Part shown: piece after piece, positions 7,233-15,153 of the stretch
Numbering within the stretch: position 1 is the first letter of the stretch
How the letters are laid out: every line of letters starts with the position of its first letter
Assembly: GCF_000472925.1 (NCBI RefSeq)
Contig: NZ_AXAS01000074.1
Span: forward strand, 179-32,514
Source: Bradyrhizobium sp. Ec3.3
GTDB taxonomy: Bacteria; Pseudomonadota; Alphaproteobacteria; Rhizobiales; Xanthobacteraceae
Length of the DNA: 32,336 bases
Direction of reading: 5' to 3'
Position numbers and translations under genes: made by a program
Notes under the pieces: generated by a model
The model's input: only the letters and a program-made list of their open reading frames with translations
What the model was told of the DNA's origin: nothing
Database searches by the model: none

Positions 7233-8327
7233 ATGAGCCTACCCAAAGAAGACGCCGCTGATCTCGCGGCGCGCTGGACCGAGGGCGTGCTCTTGAAGCG
7301 CGACGTGTTCTCGACAGTCGAGCGCGGCCGATTCAGGAGTGAGCGCGGAGAGGTCGATGCGGTGCTGCGCCGGCTCGACGAGGTGCCGTGGTGGTCGTTC
7401 GTGCTGGCGCGCCATCTGTTCGCGCGAGAGAAACACGCGCTGGCGCTGGCAAAGGGCCTGAACGTCGGTCCTGAGCTGCTCTGGGCCGGCCGCCGCGCGC
7501 TGGTCCGCGGCTTCGTCGACGGCGTCGCGCTGCACCTGGCCAAGCCGCACGGCAATGTCGCCTACTTCCGATCCGCCAAGGACGCGCTGCGCCGGCTGCG
7601 CCGCGCCGGCATCTGCCACAACGACCTTGCGAAGGAGCAGAACTGGCTGGTCGGCCGCGACGGCCGCGCCTATGTGACCGATTTCCAGCTCGCCGCCTGC
7701 TTTGCGCGTCGCGGCCGGCTGTATCGCATTCTCGCCTACGAGGACCTCAGGCATCTTTTGAAGCACAAGCGCTCCTATGCGCCCGAGGCGCTGACGCCCA
7801 GGGAGCGCAAGATCCTCGCGAAGAAATCCTTTGCCGCGAGCCTTTGGCTCGCCACCGGCAAGAAGGTCTATCGCGCGATCACCCGCGGGCTGTTCAATTT
7901 CACTGACCGGGAGGGCGGTGGCCGCAGGCTCGTCAACGACGCGCCAGTGCTCATCGACCTGATCCGCAAGAATCCGGCCGTGCGTGACACCGCCATCGTC
8001 GCCTTCGCCGACCGCCGTTCCGGCGTCGGGCTCTACGCCTTCGTCGAGGCCGACCAGTCGTCGCTCGAAGGCCAGCTGCGCAACGAGCTCTCGGCTGCGA
8101 AGGGACCAAAGCCGCCCGAGCACATCCAGGTCGTGCACGCCCTGCCGCGCGACGCCAGCGGCAAGCCGCGCACCGAGATCCTCCAGCTCGTGGCGATGAA
8201 CCAGCTCGATCTGATCGAGCCTATGATGACGAGCGACCAGGACCGCGCGTTCCTCAAGGACATCCTGGAGCAGCGCAAGAATTTGCGCGACCGCTTCAAT
8301 TTCGAGGCGGATTTGCCGTCGAGCTAG
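7233..8327 (+). CDS. Kinase-like protein fused to an acyl-CoA-synthetase C-terminal (AMP-C) subdomain
   Basis: This 364-residue protein has two parts. Residues about 15-175 look like a divergent protein/lipopolysaccharide kinase fold of the Rio/KdkA type: the catalytic-loop equivalent is ICHNDLAKEQNWLV (H129-N-D131, N137) and the metal-binding DFG equivalent is TDFQLA (D150). The spacing from the catalytic Asp to the Asn is one residue longer than in canonical HxDxxxxN kinases, and no clear VAIK lysine or glycine loop was found. Residues about 248-325 (VRDTAIVAFADRRSGVGLYAFVEA..., PPEHIQVV, LPRDASGKPRTEIL) match the C-terminal lid of adenylate-forming enzymes, with K311 at the position of the catalytic A10 lysine; the large N-terminal AMP-binding core is absent. 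It starts 7 bases after trmFO and is convergent with the ammonia-lyase. The substrate is unknown. Confidence 0.8.
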   Translation: MSLPKEDAADLAARWTEGVLLKRDVFSTVERGRFRSERGEVDAVLRRLDEVPWWSFVLARHLFAREKHALALAKGLNVGPELLWAGRRALVRGFVDGVALHLAKPHGNVAYFRSAKDALRRLRRAGICHNDLAKEQNWLVGRDGRAYVTDFQLAACFARRGRLYRILAYEDLRHLLKHKRSYAPEALTPRERKILAKKSFAASLWLATGKKVYRAITRGLFNFTDREGGGRRLVNDAPVLIDLIRKNPAVRDTAIVAFADRRSGVGLYAFVEADQSSLEGQLRNELSAAKGPKPPEHIQVVHALPRDASGKPRTEILQLVAMNQLDLIEPMMTSDQDRAFLKDILEQRKNLRDRFNFEADLPSS

Positions 8328-8345
8328 CTGCACCTCACGTGCAGC
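8327..8345. terminator. Hairpin overlapping two convergent stop codons
   Basis: GCTGCAC pairs with GTGCAGC around a five-base CTCAC loop. The stem begins at the last base of the kinase-like gene's TAG, and the loop contains the ammonia-lyase's TGA (as TCA on the + strand), so both convergent genes end inside one hairpin. No T tract follows on either side, so a termination role is only possible. Confidence 0.45.
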
Positions 8346-9600
8346 GCGCGCTCAGGCCGGAGGCACCGAGCTTGGCCATGACCTCGTCGAGATGCGCGGC
8401 ATCGCGCGTTTCGATGACGAGCTGAAGCAGCGTCGCCTTGGCCGGCAGATCGGAGAACGTCCGCTGGTGCGAAACCTCGATGATGTTGGCGCCGGCTTCC
8501 GCGAGCAGCGCCGCCACGGCGGCGAGCTGGCCCGGCCTGTCGGGGATGTCGAGCGACAATTGCGTCAGCCGTCCTTCGCGCGCGAGCTCGCGGGTCAGGA
8601 CCGAGGCGATCAGCCGCGTGTCGATATTGCCGCCGCTCAGGACAAGGCCGACCTTCCGGCCGGCAAAGCGCGAGGGGTCGCTCATGATCGCCGCGAGCCC
8701 GGCGGCGCCCGCGCCTTCCACCACGGTCTTCTCGATCGAGATCAGGGTCGCAACGGCGCGTTCGAGCTCGGCCTCATTCACCAGCGCGATGTCGTCGACA
8801 AGGCGGCGGACGATCTCGGTCGTGATCTTGCCCGGCGACTTCACCGCGATGCCTTCGGCCAGCGTGTCGCCGCGCGCGGGCAAATTGCCGTCATGGATGG
8901 CGTTGTACATCGAGGGATAGAGCCAGGCCTCGACCCCGAGAATTCGTAAGGACGGCTTGAGCGCCTTGGCCGCAATGGCGATGCCGCTGATCAGGCCGCC
9001 GCCGCCGATCGGAACGACCAGCGTATCCAGCTCCGGCACCGCCTTGAGCATCTCGAGCCCGACCGTGCCCTGCCCGGCGATGACGAGCGGATCGTCATAG
9101 GGATGGACGAAGATCATGCCGCGCGCTTCGCCACGCGTGCGCGCGAACGTGGCAGCCTCTTCGAGGGTCGCGCCGATGACGATCACCTCGGCGCCGTGAT
9201 GCCTGGTGTTCTCGATCTTCACCATCGGCGTGCCGACCGGCATCACGATGGTCGCGGGAATGCCGAGGCGCTTGGCGTGATAGGCAACGCCCTGCGCGTG
9301 GTTGCCGGCCGACATCGCGATGACGCCGCGTTGCCGCTCTTCCGCTGAGAGCGCGGTCAGGCGGTTGAGGGCGCCGCGCTCCTTGAACGAGGAGGTGAAC
9401 TGGAGATTTTCGAACTTGAGCCAGAGATCGCAGCCGCAGATCGCGCTGAGCGTGCGACTGTAGTTGCAGGGCGTCTGAACGACGGCGCCGCGGACCACGT
9501 CCGCAGCCGCTTGTAGATCGGCGACCGTCACTGGAAGGTCGCTCAGGTCGACCGCTGAATCCGGCGTGCGTTGCGAGGTGGTGTCGAGTGCTTCGGCCAT
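8335..9600 (-). CDS. ilvA: Threonine ammonia-lyase (threonine dehydratase), PLP-dependent
   Basis: This 421-residue PLP enzyme probably deaminates L-threonine to 2-oxobutanoate, the entry step to isoleucine synthesis. The PLP-lysine motif is FTSSFKERGALNRL (K73), and the phosphate-binding glycine loop is VPIGGGGLISGIAIA (about 197-211). The AGNHAQGVAYHA block (about 97-108) is present. The C terminus (from about residue 345, LSLDIPDRPGQLAAVAALLAEAGANIIEV...) is a single ACT-type regulatory domain. One ACT domain and a length near 400 resemble the shorter TdcB/IlvA type rather than the 514-residue E. coli IlvA with two ACT-like domains, so a catabolic role is also possible. The gene is convergent with the kinase-like gene and starts 45 bases after the squalene-synthase-like gene, probably in the same leftward unit. 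Confidence 0.9.
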   Translation of the reverse strand: MAEALDTTSQRTPDSAVDLSDLPVTVADLQAAADVVRGAVVQTPCNYSRTLSAICGCDLWLKFENLQFTSSFKERGALNRLTALSAEERQRGVIAMSAGNHAQGVAYHAKRLGIPATIVMPVGTPMVKIENTRHHGAEVIVIGATLEEAATFARTRGEARGMIFVHPYDDPLVIAGQGTVGLEMLKAVPELDTLVVPIGGGGLISGIAIAAKALKPSLRILGVEAWLYPSMYNAIHDGNLPARGDTLAEGIAVKSPGKITTEIVRRLVDDIALVNEAELERAVATLISIEKTVVEGAGAAGLAAIMSDPSRFAGRKVGLVLSGGNIDTRLIASVLTRELAREGRLTQLSLDIPDRPGQLAAVAALLAEAGANIIEVSHQRTFSDLPAKATLLQLVIETRDAAHLDEVMAKLGASGLSARCT

Positions 9601-9645
9601 AGGCCAATATAGGGCATTTGGCCTGTTACCGCGATACAGGAGCCG

Positions 9646-10503
9646 CTATTTGGTAAATTGCCGCGAGCGCGACGCGCGCCAGAGCGTCCACAGGGTTCCT
9701 AGCCGCGATGGCGGCTGTGACAGGAAGGGGTTGCGATCCGCGCGGGACAGGCGCGCCAGATCGCGGCGCGCCACTGCGAGCGGCAGGAACGCCGGCCTTG
9801 CCTGCAGCGGTATCTCCGCCAGCAGCGAGGTCGCCGTCGCGATATGCTTTCGCGCCTCGCTGGCCAGCTCATCCAAAGCCGCGCGCAGCGTCGGCGTTTC
9901 CTTGGCGGCAAACACCTCCTCGATGGCGCTGCCATGGCCTTCCAAGAGCTGCTGCGGCACGAACAGCTGGCGATGCGCGGCATCGCGCGGCAGGCTGGCG
10001 ATCACCTGCACCATGCCCTGCGCGAGGCCGGCATGGCGGGCCAGGTGATCGATGGCCTCCGACGGCCGCGCGCAGATCCGGGCCGCAAGCGACAACAGCG
10101 CCGAGCACGTCTCGGTCAGATACCCCTCCAGCGCCGCCATGGTCGGCATCGGGTCATTGTAGAGGTCGAACTGGTGCTCCTCGACGAGCCGCGACAAGGG
10201 TTCGACCGGAAGATCGTAGTCGCGGATCGCGATCAGGAGCTCGGCGGCGACCGGATTGCCCTCGGCGCTGCCATGGACATGGCCGGCCAGCATGTCGGTC
10301 CACCATTGCAGGCGAATTTCGCCCGGCAGCGGCTGGGTTACCTGATCGCGGACGCGGACGATCTCGGCGTTGAAGGCATAGAGCGCGAGCAACGCGCGGC
10401 GCTCATTGGCGGGCACAAACAGGGTCGCGGCGTAGCGCGCGAAATCGTGGCTGCGCACGAGATCGGCGCAGAAGGCAGCGTCGGCAGCCGGTGCGCCACT
10501 CAT
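9646..10503 (-). CDS. Squalene/phytoene-synthase-like protein, NDUFAF6 type
   Basis: This 285-residue protein belongs to the squalene/phytoene synthase fold (trans-isoprenyl diphosphate synthase, head-to-head). It has FARYAATLFVPANERRALLALYAFNAEIVRVRDQV and GEIRLQWWTDML near the N terminus and CSALLSLAARI, HAGLAQGMVQVI and RQLFVPQQLL later. The two Asp-rich substrate/Mg motifs of true synthases (DDxxD near AFN, and DxxxD before the (I/V)(Y/F)xP) are largely missing: the equivalents read NAEIVRVRD and LPRDAAHRQLFVP. This pattern matches NDUFAF6, the mitochondrial complex I assembly factor, better than HpnC/HpnD or CrtB. The ATG at 10503 overlaps the preceding gene's stop by 4 bases (ATGA), implying translational coupling to the NDUFAF3-like gene. 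A catalytic role cannot be excluded. Confidence 0.82.
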   Translation of the reverse strand: MSGAPAADAAFCADLVRSHDFARYAATLFVPANERRALLALYAFNAEIVRVRDQVTQPLPGEIRLQWWTDMLAGHVHGSAEGNPVAAELLIAIRDYDLPVEPLSRLVEEHQFDLYNDPMPTMAALEGYLTETCSALLSLAARICARPSEAIDHLARHAGLAQGMVQVIASLPRDAAHRQLFVPQQLLEGHGSAIEEVFAAKETPTLRAALDELASEARKHIATATSLLAEIPLQARPAFLPLAVARRDLARLSRADRNPFLSQPPSRLGTLWTLWRASRSRQFTK

Positions 10504-10883
10504 GGCACGGCGATCAGGGCCGCCGCGACACGCCGTCGCTCGCCGATCATGATGTTGTAGGTACGCACGGCGGGGCCGGTCTGCATCGTGTCCAGCACCA
10601 CCCTCACCGCCTTCAGCGCCTGGCGCAGCTCCGGCGGCGGCAGCCACACGCCGGTTCCTGTGCCGACCAGGAGCGTGTCGATGCTGTTGGCCGCGGCAAA
10701 GACCCGCTCCAGCGAGTAGCGGTCGATCTTGGCGGGGTCGGTCACGTCCCAGGCCCAGATCGCGTCGGGCAGGCACAGCAGCGAGCCGCGATGCGACATG
10801 CCGGCAAAGGCGAAGCCGCCCTTGCCATAGGCATCGATCGGCGCCGAGCGCGGGAAATGAGGAGCGTTGGGATCGCCGGCCAT
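10500..10883 (-). CDS. Mth938-like / NDUFAF3-like protein (DUF498)
   Basis: This 127-residue protein has the Mth938 domain fold: an N-terminal IDAYGKGGFAFAGMSHRGSLLCLPDAIWAW, a central LLVGTGTGVWLPPPELRQAL (about 74-93), and the C-terminal MQTGPAVRTYNIMIGERRRVAAALI. The VGTG-G block and the TYN-L-E-R-V-AAL ending are family signatures. In mitochondria the same family (NDUFAF3) assembles complex I. The bacterial function is not established to my knowledge. The gene lies 60 bases after secF, and a strong hairpin (10907-10932) lies between them. Its stop overlaps the start of the squalene-synthase-like gene. The genomic link to secDF/yajC has been noted before for this family, from memory. Confidence 0.88.
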   Translation of the reverse strand: MAGDPNAPHFPRSAPIDAYGKGGFAFAGMSHRGSLLCLPDAIWAWDVTDPAKIDRYSLERVFAAANSIDTLLVGTGTGVWLPPPELRQALKAVRVVLDTMQTGPAVRTYNIMIGERRRVAAALIAVP

Positions 10884-10906
10884 GGGATTCGTCCGAATGA
10901 GCCTAC

Positions 10907-10932
10907 TGCCCTCGCAAACTCTTGCGAGGGCA
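10907..10932 (-). terminator. Intercistronic hairpin between secF and the NDUFAF3-like gene
   Basis: A perfect 11-bp stem, TGCCCTCGCAA / TTGCGAGGGCA, with a four-base loop lies in the 60-base gap between secF and the next gene. No U tract follows on the leftward strand (GTAGGCTC comes next), so it is more likely an RNA-processing or stabilising element, or a partial terminator, than a full stop. Polycistronic expression is still likely. Confidence 0.5.
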
Positions 10933-10943
10933 TGCGGTTCGGA

Positions 10944-11963
10944 TCATGCCTTGTTTTTCTTCGCCGGCGTAGCCGTATCGGGCGCATCTTCGCGATGCTC
11001 GCCGACGCCGAGATAGATCAGGATCGGCGCAGCGATGAAGATCGAGGTGTAGGTGCCGACCAGCACCACGCCGAACATCATCACCGCGGTGAAGCTGTGA
11101 ATGGCGTGGCCGCCGAACAGCAGCAGCGCGAGCAACGCCAGCGTCACCGTGACGTGGGTGATGATCGAGCGCGACAGCGTCGAGTTGATGGATTCGTTGA
11201 GGAGCTGCGGCATCGGCATCTTCTTGTAACGCCGCAGCATCTCGCGGATACGGTCGTAGATGACGACGGTGTCGTTCAGCGAGTAGCCGAGAATCGTCAA
11301 AAGCGCCGCGATGCTGGTCAGGTCGAAATCGACCTGGCTGATCGACATGAAGCCGATCGTCAGCACGATGTCGTGCACGTTGGCGATCATGGCGCCCAGC
11401 GCGAACTGCCATTCGAAGCGGAACCAGAGGTAGATCAGGATCGCGACGATCGCGAGCATCAGGCCGAGCATGCCATAGGCCAGCAATTCACCGGCGACGC
11501 GCGGACCGAGCACTTCGGTGCGCTGAATGTCGACGCTGTCGCCGAGCGCGCCACGAACCTTCTGCAAGGCTTCCTGCTGTGCGGCGTCACCGCCCGGCTG
11601 CTCCGCGACGCGGATCAGGACGTTCTCGGGGCCGCCGAACTGCTGCAACTGCACTTCGCCCAGACCGAGGGCGTCGAGCGAGGTGCGCATCGCAGCAATG
11701 TCGGCGGTGCCGGACTTCGCCTTGACCTCGAGCAACGTGCCGCCTTTGAAGTCGATGCCCAAATTCAGGCCATGGGTAAAGAACAGCGTGATGGCGACGA
11801 TCGACAGCGCTGCCGAGATCGGAAAACTGATGCGGCGGAAGCGCGTGAAGTCGAAATGCGTATTGTCGGGGACGATGCGCAGCGACGGCAGCAGGCCGAG
11901 CGCGGCAACCACGGTGAGGACGGCAATGAGGACGCCAAGCCCGATGAGAACGAAGTGAGTCAC
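10944..11963 (-). CDS. secF: Protein translocase subunit SecF
   Basis: This 339-residue inner-membrane protein forms with SecD the proton-motive-force-using complex that helps SecYEG release secreted proteins and helps insertion. It has TM1 at the N terminus, a periplasmic domain starting near the GIDFKGGTLLEVKAK signature, and the five-TM RND-like C-terminal block with ILGYSLNDTVVIYDRIRE (the SecF hallmark) and the TL.RSI.TH.T segment. A GTG start at 11963 is chosen: an AGGAG lies 7 bases ahead of it, overlapping the secD TAG (TAGGAG), so translation of secF follows secD directly. A longer upstream frame would have an implausible N terminus. Order yajC-secD-secF is the usual one. Confidence 0.95.
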   Translation of the reverse strand: MTHFVLIGLGVLIAVLTVVAALGLLPSLRIVPDNTHFDFTRFRRISFPISAALSIVAITLFFTHGLNLGIDFKGGTLLEVKAKSGTADIAAMRTSLDALGLGEVQLQQFGGPENVLIRVAEQPGGDAAQQEALQKVRGALGDSVDIQRTEVLGPRVAGELLAYGMLGLMLAIVAILIYLWFRFEWQFALGAMIANVHDIVLTIGFMSISQVDFDLTSIAALLTILGYSLNDTVVIYDRIREMLRRYKKMPMPQLLNESINSTLSRSIITHVTVTLALLALLLFGGHAIHSFTAVMMFGVVLVGTYTSIFIAAPILIYLGVGEHREDAPDTATPAKKNKA

Positions 11964-11973
11964 AATCAGGCTC

Positions 11974-13572
11974 CTAGATCGGCACGCTCTGCGGCCGCTT
12001 CCACCGCACCCACCAGGCAACGATCAGCCGGGTCAGCGTGAAGGCGGTGAACACCGTGGTGATGATGCCGATGCCGAGCGTCACGGCGAAGCCGCGCACC
12101 GGACCGGTGCCGATATAGAACAGCACGGCAGCAGCAATGAAGGTCGTGATGTTGGAATCGAGGATGGTCGCGAGCGCCCGCTTGAACCCGGCGTCGATCG
12201 CCGAGATCGCATTGCGGCCGCCGCGCAGCTCCTCACGGATGCGCTCATAGATCAGCACGTTGGAGTCGACCGCGATGCCGACGGTGAGCACGATGCCGGC
12301 GATGCCGGGCAGCGTCAGCGTGGCGTTGAGCAGCGACAACAGGCCGAAGATCATCGCGACGTTGATCGCCACCGCGATGTTGGCGAACAGGCCGAACAGC
12401 CGGTAGGTCAGCAGCATGAACACGATGACCATGATCGAGCCGACATACGCCGCAAGCTCGCCCTTCTCGATCGAGTCCTGGCCGAGGCCCGGACCAACGG
12501 TGCGCTCCTCGATGACGGTCAAGGGCGCCGGCAGCGCGCCGGCGCGCAAGAGGATCGCGAGATCGTTCGCCGATTGCACCGTGAAGCTGCCGGAGATCTG
12601 GCCCTGGCCGCCGGTGATCGGCTCGCGGATGACGGGCGCCGAGATCACCTTGTTGTCGAGCACGATCGCGAAGGGTAGCCCGACATTCTCCTGTGTGGCC
12701 TGCGAGAACTTGCGCGCGCCCGACGTATTGAACTTGAAGTTGACGACCGGCTCGCCGGTGCGTTGGTCGAAGCCCGGTTGGGCGTCTGTAAGATCACCAC
12801 CCGCGACAAGCACCTGCTTCTTGACGACATACGGGGTATTCGGCGGCGACGCGCTCATCAGGAGTTCGGATTCGGCCGGCAGGCTGCCCCGCTGCGCCTG
12901 GTCGGGCGGCACAGAGGTATCCACCATGCGGAATTCCATCTTCGCGGTCTGGCCGAGAATAATCTTCAGCCGGGTCGGGTCCTGCAGGCCCGGCACCTGA
13001 ACCAGGATTCGGTCGGTTCCCTGCCGCTGAATCACCGGTTCGACCGTGCCAAGTTCGTTGACGCGCTTCTCGACGATCTGAATCGACTGTTCGATGGTCT
13101 GCCGGATGCGTTCGGTGATGGCCGCCTGAGGCACGGTCAAACGAATCAGGCCGCCCCCAGCGTCGGAGACTTCCAGGCTGCGCTGGCCATTGGAGCCGAG
13201 CAAACCGCCCAAGGGCTGCGACAATTCGCGAATCTTCTCGAGCGCGGCGGATAGGTCGGTATCCTTCACTCGGACCTCGACGGCATCGCCTTTGGTCACA
13301 AGCCCGGTGTACCCGATCTTGTTGTCACGCAGCACGCGGCGGACGTCGTCGCGGATCTGGTCGAGCTTCTGCCTCTTGACGTAGTTGGAGTCCACCTCGA
13401 GCAGCAGATACGAGCCGCCCTGAAGGTCGAGGCCGAGCACGAGCCGGCGCTGCGCCCAGGCGGGCCAGGTCTTGACCTGCGCTTCGGGGAAGAAGTTCGG
13501 GACCGCGCAGAGGCACACGATCAGCGCCAGCAGGATGATCCCCAGCGCCTTCCACCGCGTGAAATACAACAT
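11974..13572 (-). CDS. secD: Protein translocase subunit SecD
   Basis: This 532-residue inner-membrane protein is the large partner of SecF in the accessory Sec complex that pulls substrates into the periplasm. It has an N-terminal TM (MLYFTRWKALGIILLALIVCLCAVPNF), then GLDLQGGSYLLLEVD, the large periplasmic P1 domain, and a C-terminal bundle of five TMs containing the TVGIAVDSNVLIYERIREEL signature (about residues 430-449) and LD.NITTFIAA. Length and order match proteobacterial SecD. Spacing to yajC is 46 bases and to secF 10 bases. Confidence 0.96.
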   Translation of the reverse strand: MLYFTRWKALGIILLALIVCLCAVPNFFPEAQVKTWPAWAQRRLVLGLDLQGGSYLLLEVDSNYVKRQKLDQIRDDVRRVLRDNKIGYTGLVTKGDAVEVRVKDTDLSAALEKIRELSQPLGGLLGSNGQRSLEVSDAGGGLIRLTVPQAAITERIRQTIEQSIQIVEKRVNELGTVEPVIQRQGTDRILVQVPGLQDPTRLKIILGQTAKMEFRMVDTSVPPDQAQRGSLPAESELLMSASPPNTPYVVKKQVLVAGGDLTDAQPGFDQRTGEPVVNFKFNTSGARKFSQATQENVGLPFAIVLDNKVISAPVIREPITGGQGQISGSFTVQSANDLAILLRAGALPAPLTVIEERTVGPGLGQDSIEKGELAAYVGSIMVIVFMLLTYRLFGLFANIAVAINVAMIFGLLSLLNATLTLPGIAGIVLTVGIAVDSNVLIYERIREELRGGRNAISAIDAGFKRALATILDSNITTFIAAAVLFYIGTGPVRGFAVTLGIGIITTVFTAFTLTRLIVAWWVRWKRPQSVPI

Positions 13573-13618
13573 CGAGTGAACCTGTCAGATCAGGAGAATA
13601 CGAGGCTCAAGCGAGCGA

Positions 13619-13972
13619 TCAGCTCGCCGAGTCGTCCTTGGCGCTTTCCTTGGCCGGCTCGCCCTTGGCGCGCACGCCGGAAATCATCTGGCGCATCTGC
13701 CGCACCCGCACGCCGTCGGAAATTTCGAACTCGATCTGGTCGTCATCGACGACCTTGGTGACCTTGCCGACGAGGCCGCCCGAGGTCACGACCGTGTCGC
13801 CGCGGCGAATGTTCTTCACGAGGTCGGCATGGTCGCGCACCTTCTTCTGCTGCGGGCGCAGAATCAGGAAGTACATGATCACGAAGATCAGGGCGAACGG
13901 CAGCAGCGACATCAACATGCTGTTGGTGTCGCCGGCGCCCGCGGCCTGGGCATACGCAGGGGTAATGAACAT
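13619..13972 (-). CDS. yajC: Preprotein translocase subunit YajC
   Basis: This small membrane protein of 117 residues (from the ATG at 13972) has the YajC layout: a short N terminus MFITPAYAQA, one TM with PFALIFVIMYFLILRPQQKK (the LRPQ-KK motif after the TM), then a cytoplasmic SH3-like domain (GDTVVTSGGLVGKVTKVVDDDQIEFEI) and a charged tail. The start at 13972 is preferred to one 12 codons upstream because relatives begin MFI/MFXTPAYAQ, and a GAGG lies 10 bases ahead. It associates with SecDF-YidC and heads the leftward unit; upstream lies a divergent gene for a DUF815 ATPase. Confidence 0.95.
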   Translation of the reverse strand: MFITPAYAQAAGAGDTNSMLMSLLPFALIFVIMYFLILRPQQKKVRDHADLVKNIRRGDTVVTSGGLVGKVTKVVDDDQIEFEISDGVRVRQMRQMISGVRAKGEPAKESAKDDSAS

Positions 13973-14154
13973 TCGGACGATCCTCGTGAACGGGGAGAGG
14001 GCCGGCATGGCCCCCTCAGGCCAGCCGGGCCGGTCAAATTTCGCGCGGACTATAGCGGCCGCGGTCCCAATTGCAACGCTGCCAGACTGACGATTTGGCC
14101 ACCTTGCCGGCGGCGCTCAGGCCCGATAAGGCTGCATTCTCAGGAACTTCGGAC

Positions 14155-15126
14155 ATGCCCAAAAAACCAAGCAAAACCGCCCGCGGTAAGGCCACCAAGA
14201 CACCTACCCGAAAGTCCGCCCGCCTCGCGGCAAAACGCCCCACGGCGAACGGCGCCGACCTCGCGCAGGAGCGCATCGTACGTGCGCTGGAGACCATTGC
14301 CGCGCACCTTTCGACCCAGGCGCCCGGGACTAACGCGCCCACCTCGTTCGAGCGTGCCGACGCCTTCGTCTGGCATCCGGACGGCCGCCTCTCGGCGGTA
14401 CCCCGGGTCAGCCGTGTCGACCTCTTCCTGCTCAAGGGCATCGACCGGATGCGGGACATCCTGATCGAGAACACCGAGCGCTTCGCAAACGCCCTACCTG
14501 CCAACAACGCCCTGCTCTGGGGCGCGCGCGGCATGGGCAAGTCGTCGCTGGTGAAGGCGGCACATGCCAGCATCAACGCGCACCGGAAAGCCGCCGAAAA
14601 ATTGAAGCTGATCGAGATTCATCGCGAGGACATCGAGACGCTGCCTGCGCTGATGGAGCAATTGCGCAGCTCATCCTTCCGCTTCATCGTGTTCTGCGAC
14701 GATCTCTCCTTCGATGGCAATGACGCGTCCTACAAATCGCTCAAAGCCGTGCTCGAAGGCGGCATCGAGGGCCGGCCCGACAACGTCATCCTCTACGCCA
14801 CTTCTAACCGCCGTCACCTGCTCGCGCGCGACATGATCGAGAACGAGCGCTCCACCGCGATCAACCCCGGTGAAGCAGTCGAAGAGAAGGTCTCGCTGTC
14901 GGACCGGTTCGGCCTGTGGCTCGGCTTCCACCGCTGCAGCCAGGACGAATATCTCGCGATGGTGCGCGGCTATTGCGGCCATTTCGGCATCAAGGTCGAC
15001 GGCGAGGCGCTGGAGCGCGAGGCCCTGGAATGGTCGACCACGCGCGGCTCACGCTCCGGCCGCGTCGCCTGGCAGTTCGTGCAGGAACTGGCGGGACGGC
15101 TGGGTGTGAAGCTGACGCCGAATTAG
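14155..15126 (+). CDS. DUF815 family AAA-type ATPase
   Basis: This 323-residue protein has a basic N terminus (about 30 residues, KKPSKTARGKATKTP...; no signal peptide or TM), then a P-loop LLWGARGMGKSSLVKA (Walker A at about 123-131) and Walker B FRFIVFCDDLSF (about 176-186). These and the SNRRHLLARDM and DRFGLWLGF segments (about 222 and 265) are characteristic of DUF815. The ATG at 14155 (MPKKPSKTARG) is chosen over a start 28 codons upstream, which would need an implausible N terminus. The enzyme family is widespread in alphaproteobacteria and the biological role is not known. It is divergent from yajC. Confidence 0.88.
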   Translation: MPKKPSKTARGKATKTPTRKSARLAAKRPTANGADLAQERIVRALETIAAHLSTQAPGTNAPTSFERADAFVWHPDGRLSAVPRVSRVDLFLLKGIDRMRDILIENTERFANALPANNALLWGARGMGKSSLVKAAHASINAHRKAAEKLKLIEIHREDIETLPALMEQLRSSSFRFIVFCDDLSFDGNDASYKSLKAVLEGGIEGRPDNVILYATSNRRHLLARDMIENERSTAINPGEAVEEKVSLSDRFGLWLGFHRCSQDEYLAMVRGYCGHFGIKVDGEALEREALEWSTTRGSRSGRVAWQFVQELAGRLGVKLTPN

Positions 15127-15153
15127 GTCGGAAGGCTCTTGCCAACCCACCGG

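Noticed and set aside
5879..7555. 558-residue leftward open frame opposite trmFO
   Set aside because: It is an Arg/Ala/Gly-rich antisense frame typical of high-G+C codon use opposite a real gene.
7239..8333. 364-residue leftward frame opposite the kinase-like gene
   Set aside because: It mirrors the real gene on the opposite strand, with no recognisable domain; the + strand carries the HND and SGK motifs.
9646..10503. Carotenoid or hopanoid synthase (CrtB/HpnC/HpnD)
   Set aside because: The fold matches, but both Asp-rich motifs are degenerate and no carotenoid or hopanoid genes are nearby; the NDUFAF6-type reading fits better.
10491..12041. 516-residue rightward frame opposite secF
   Set aside because: Its His/Arg/Asp/Gln-rich composition and complete overlap with secF and the NDUFAF3-like gene mark it as a shadow.
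14870..15109. Arg/Ala/Ser-rich frame inside the DUF815 gene
   Set aside because: It is an alternative frame of the ATPase gene.
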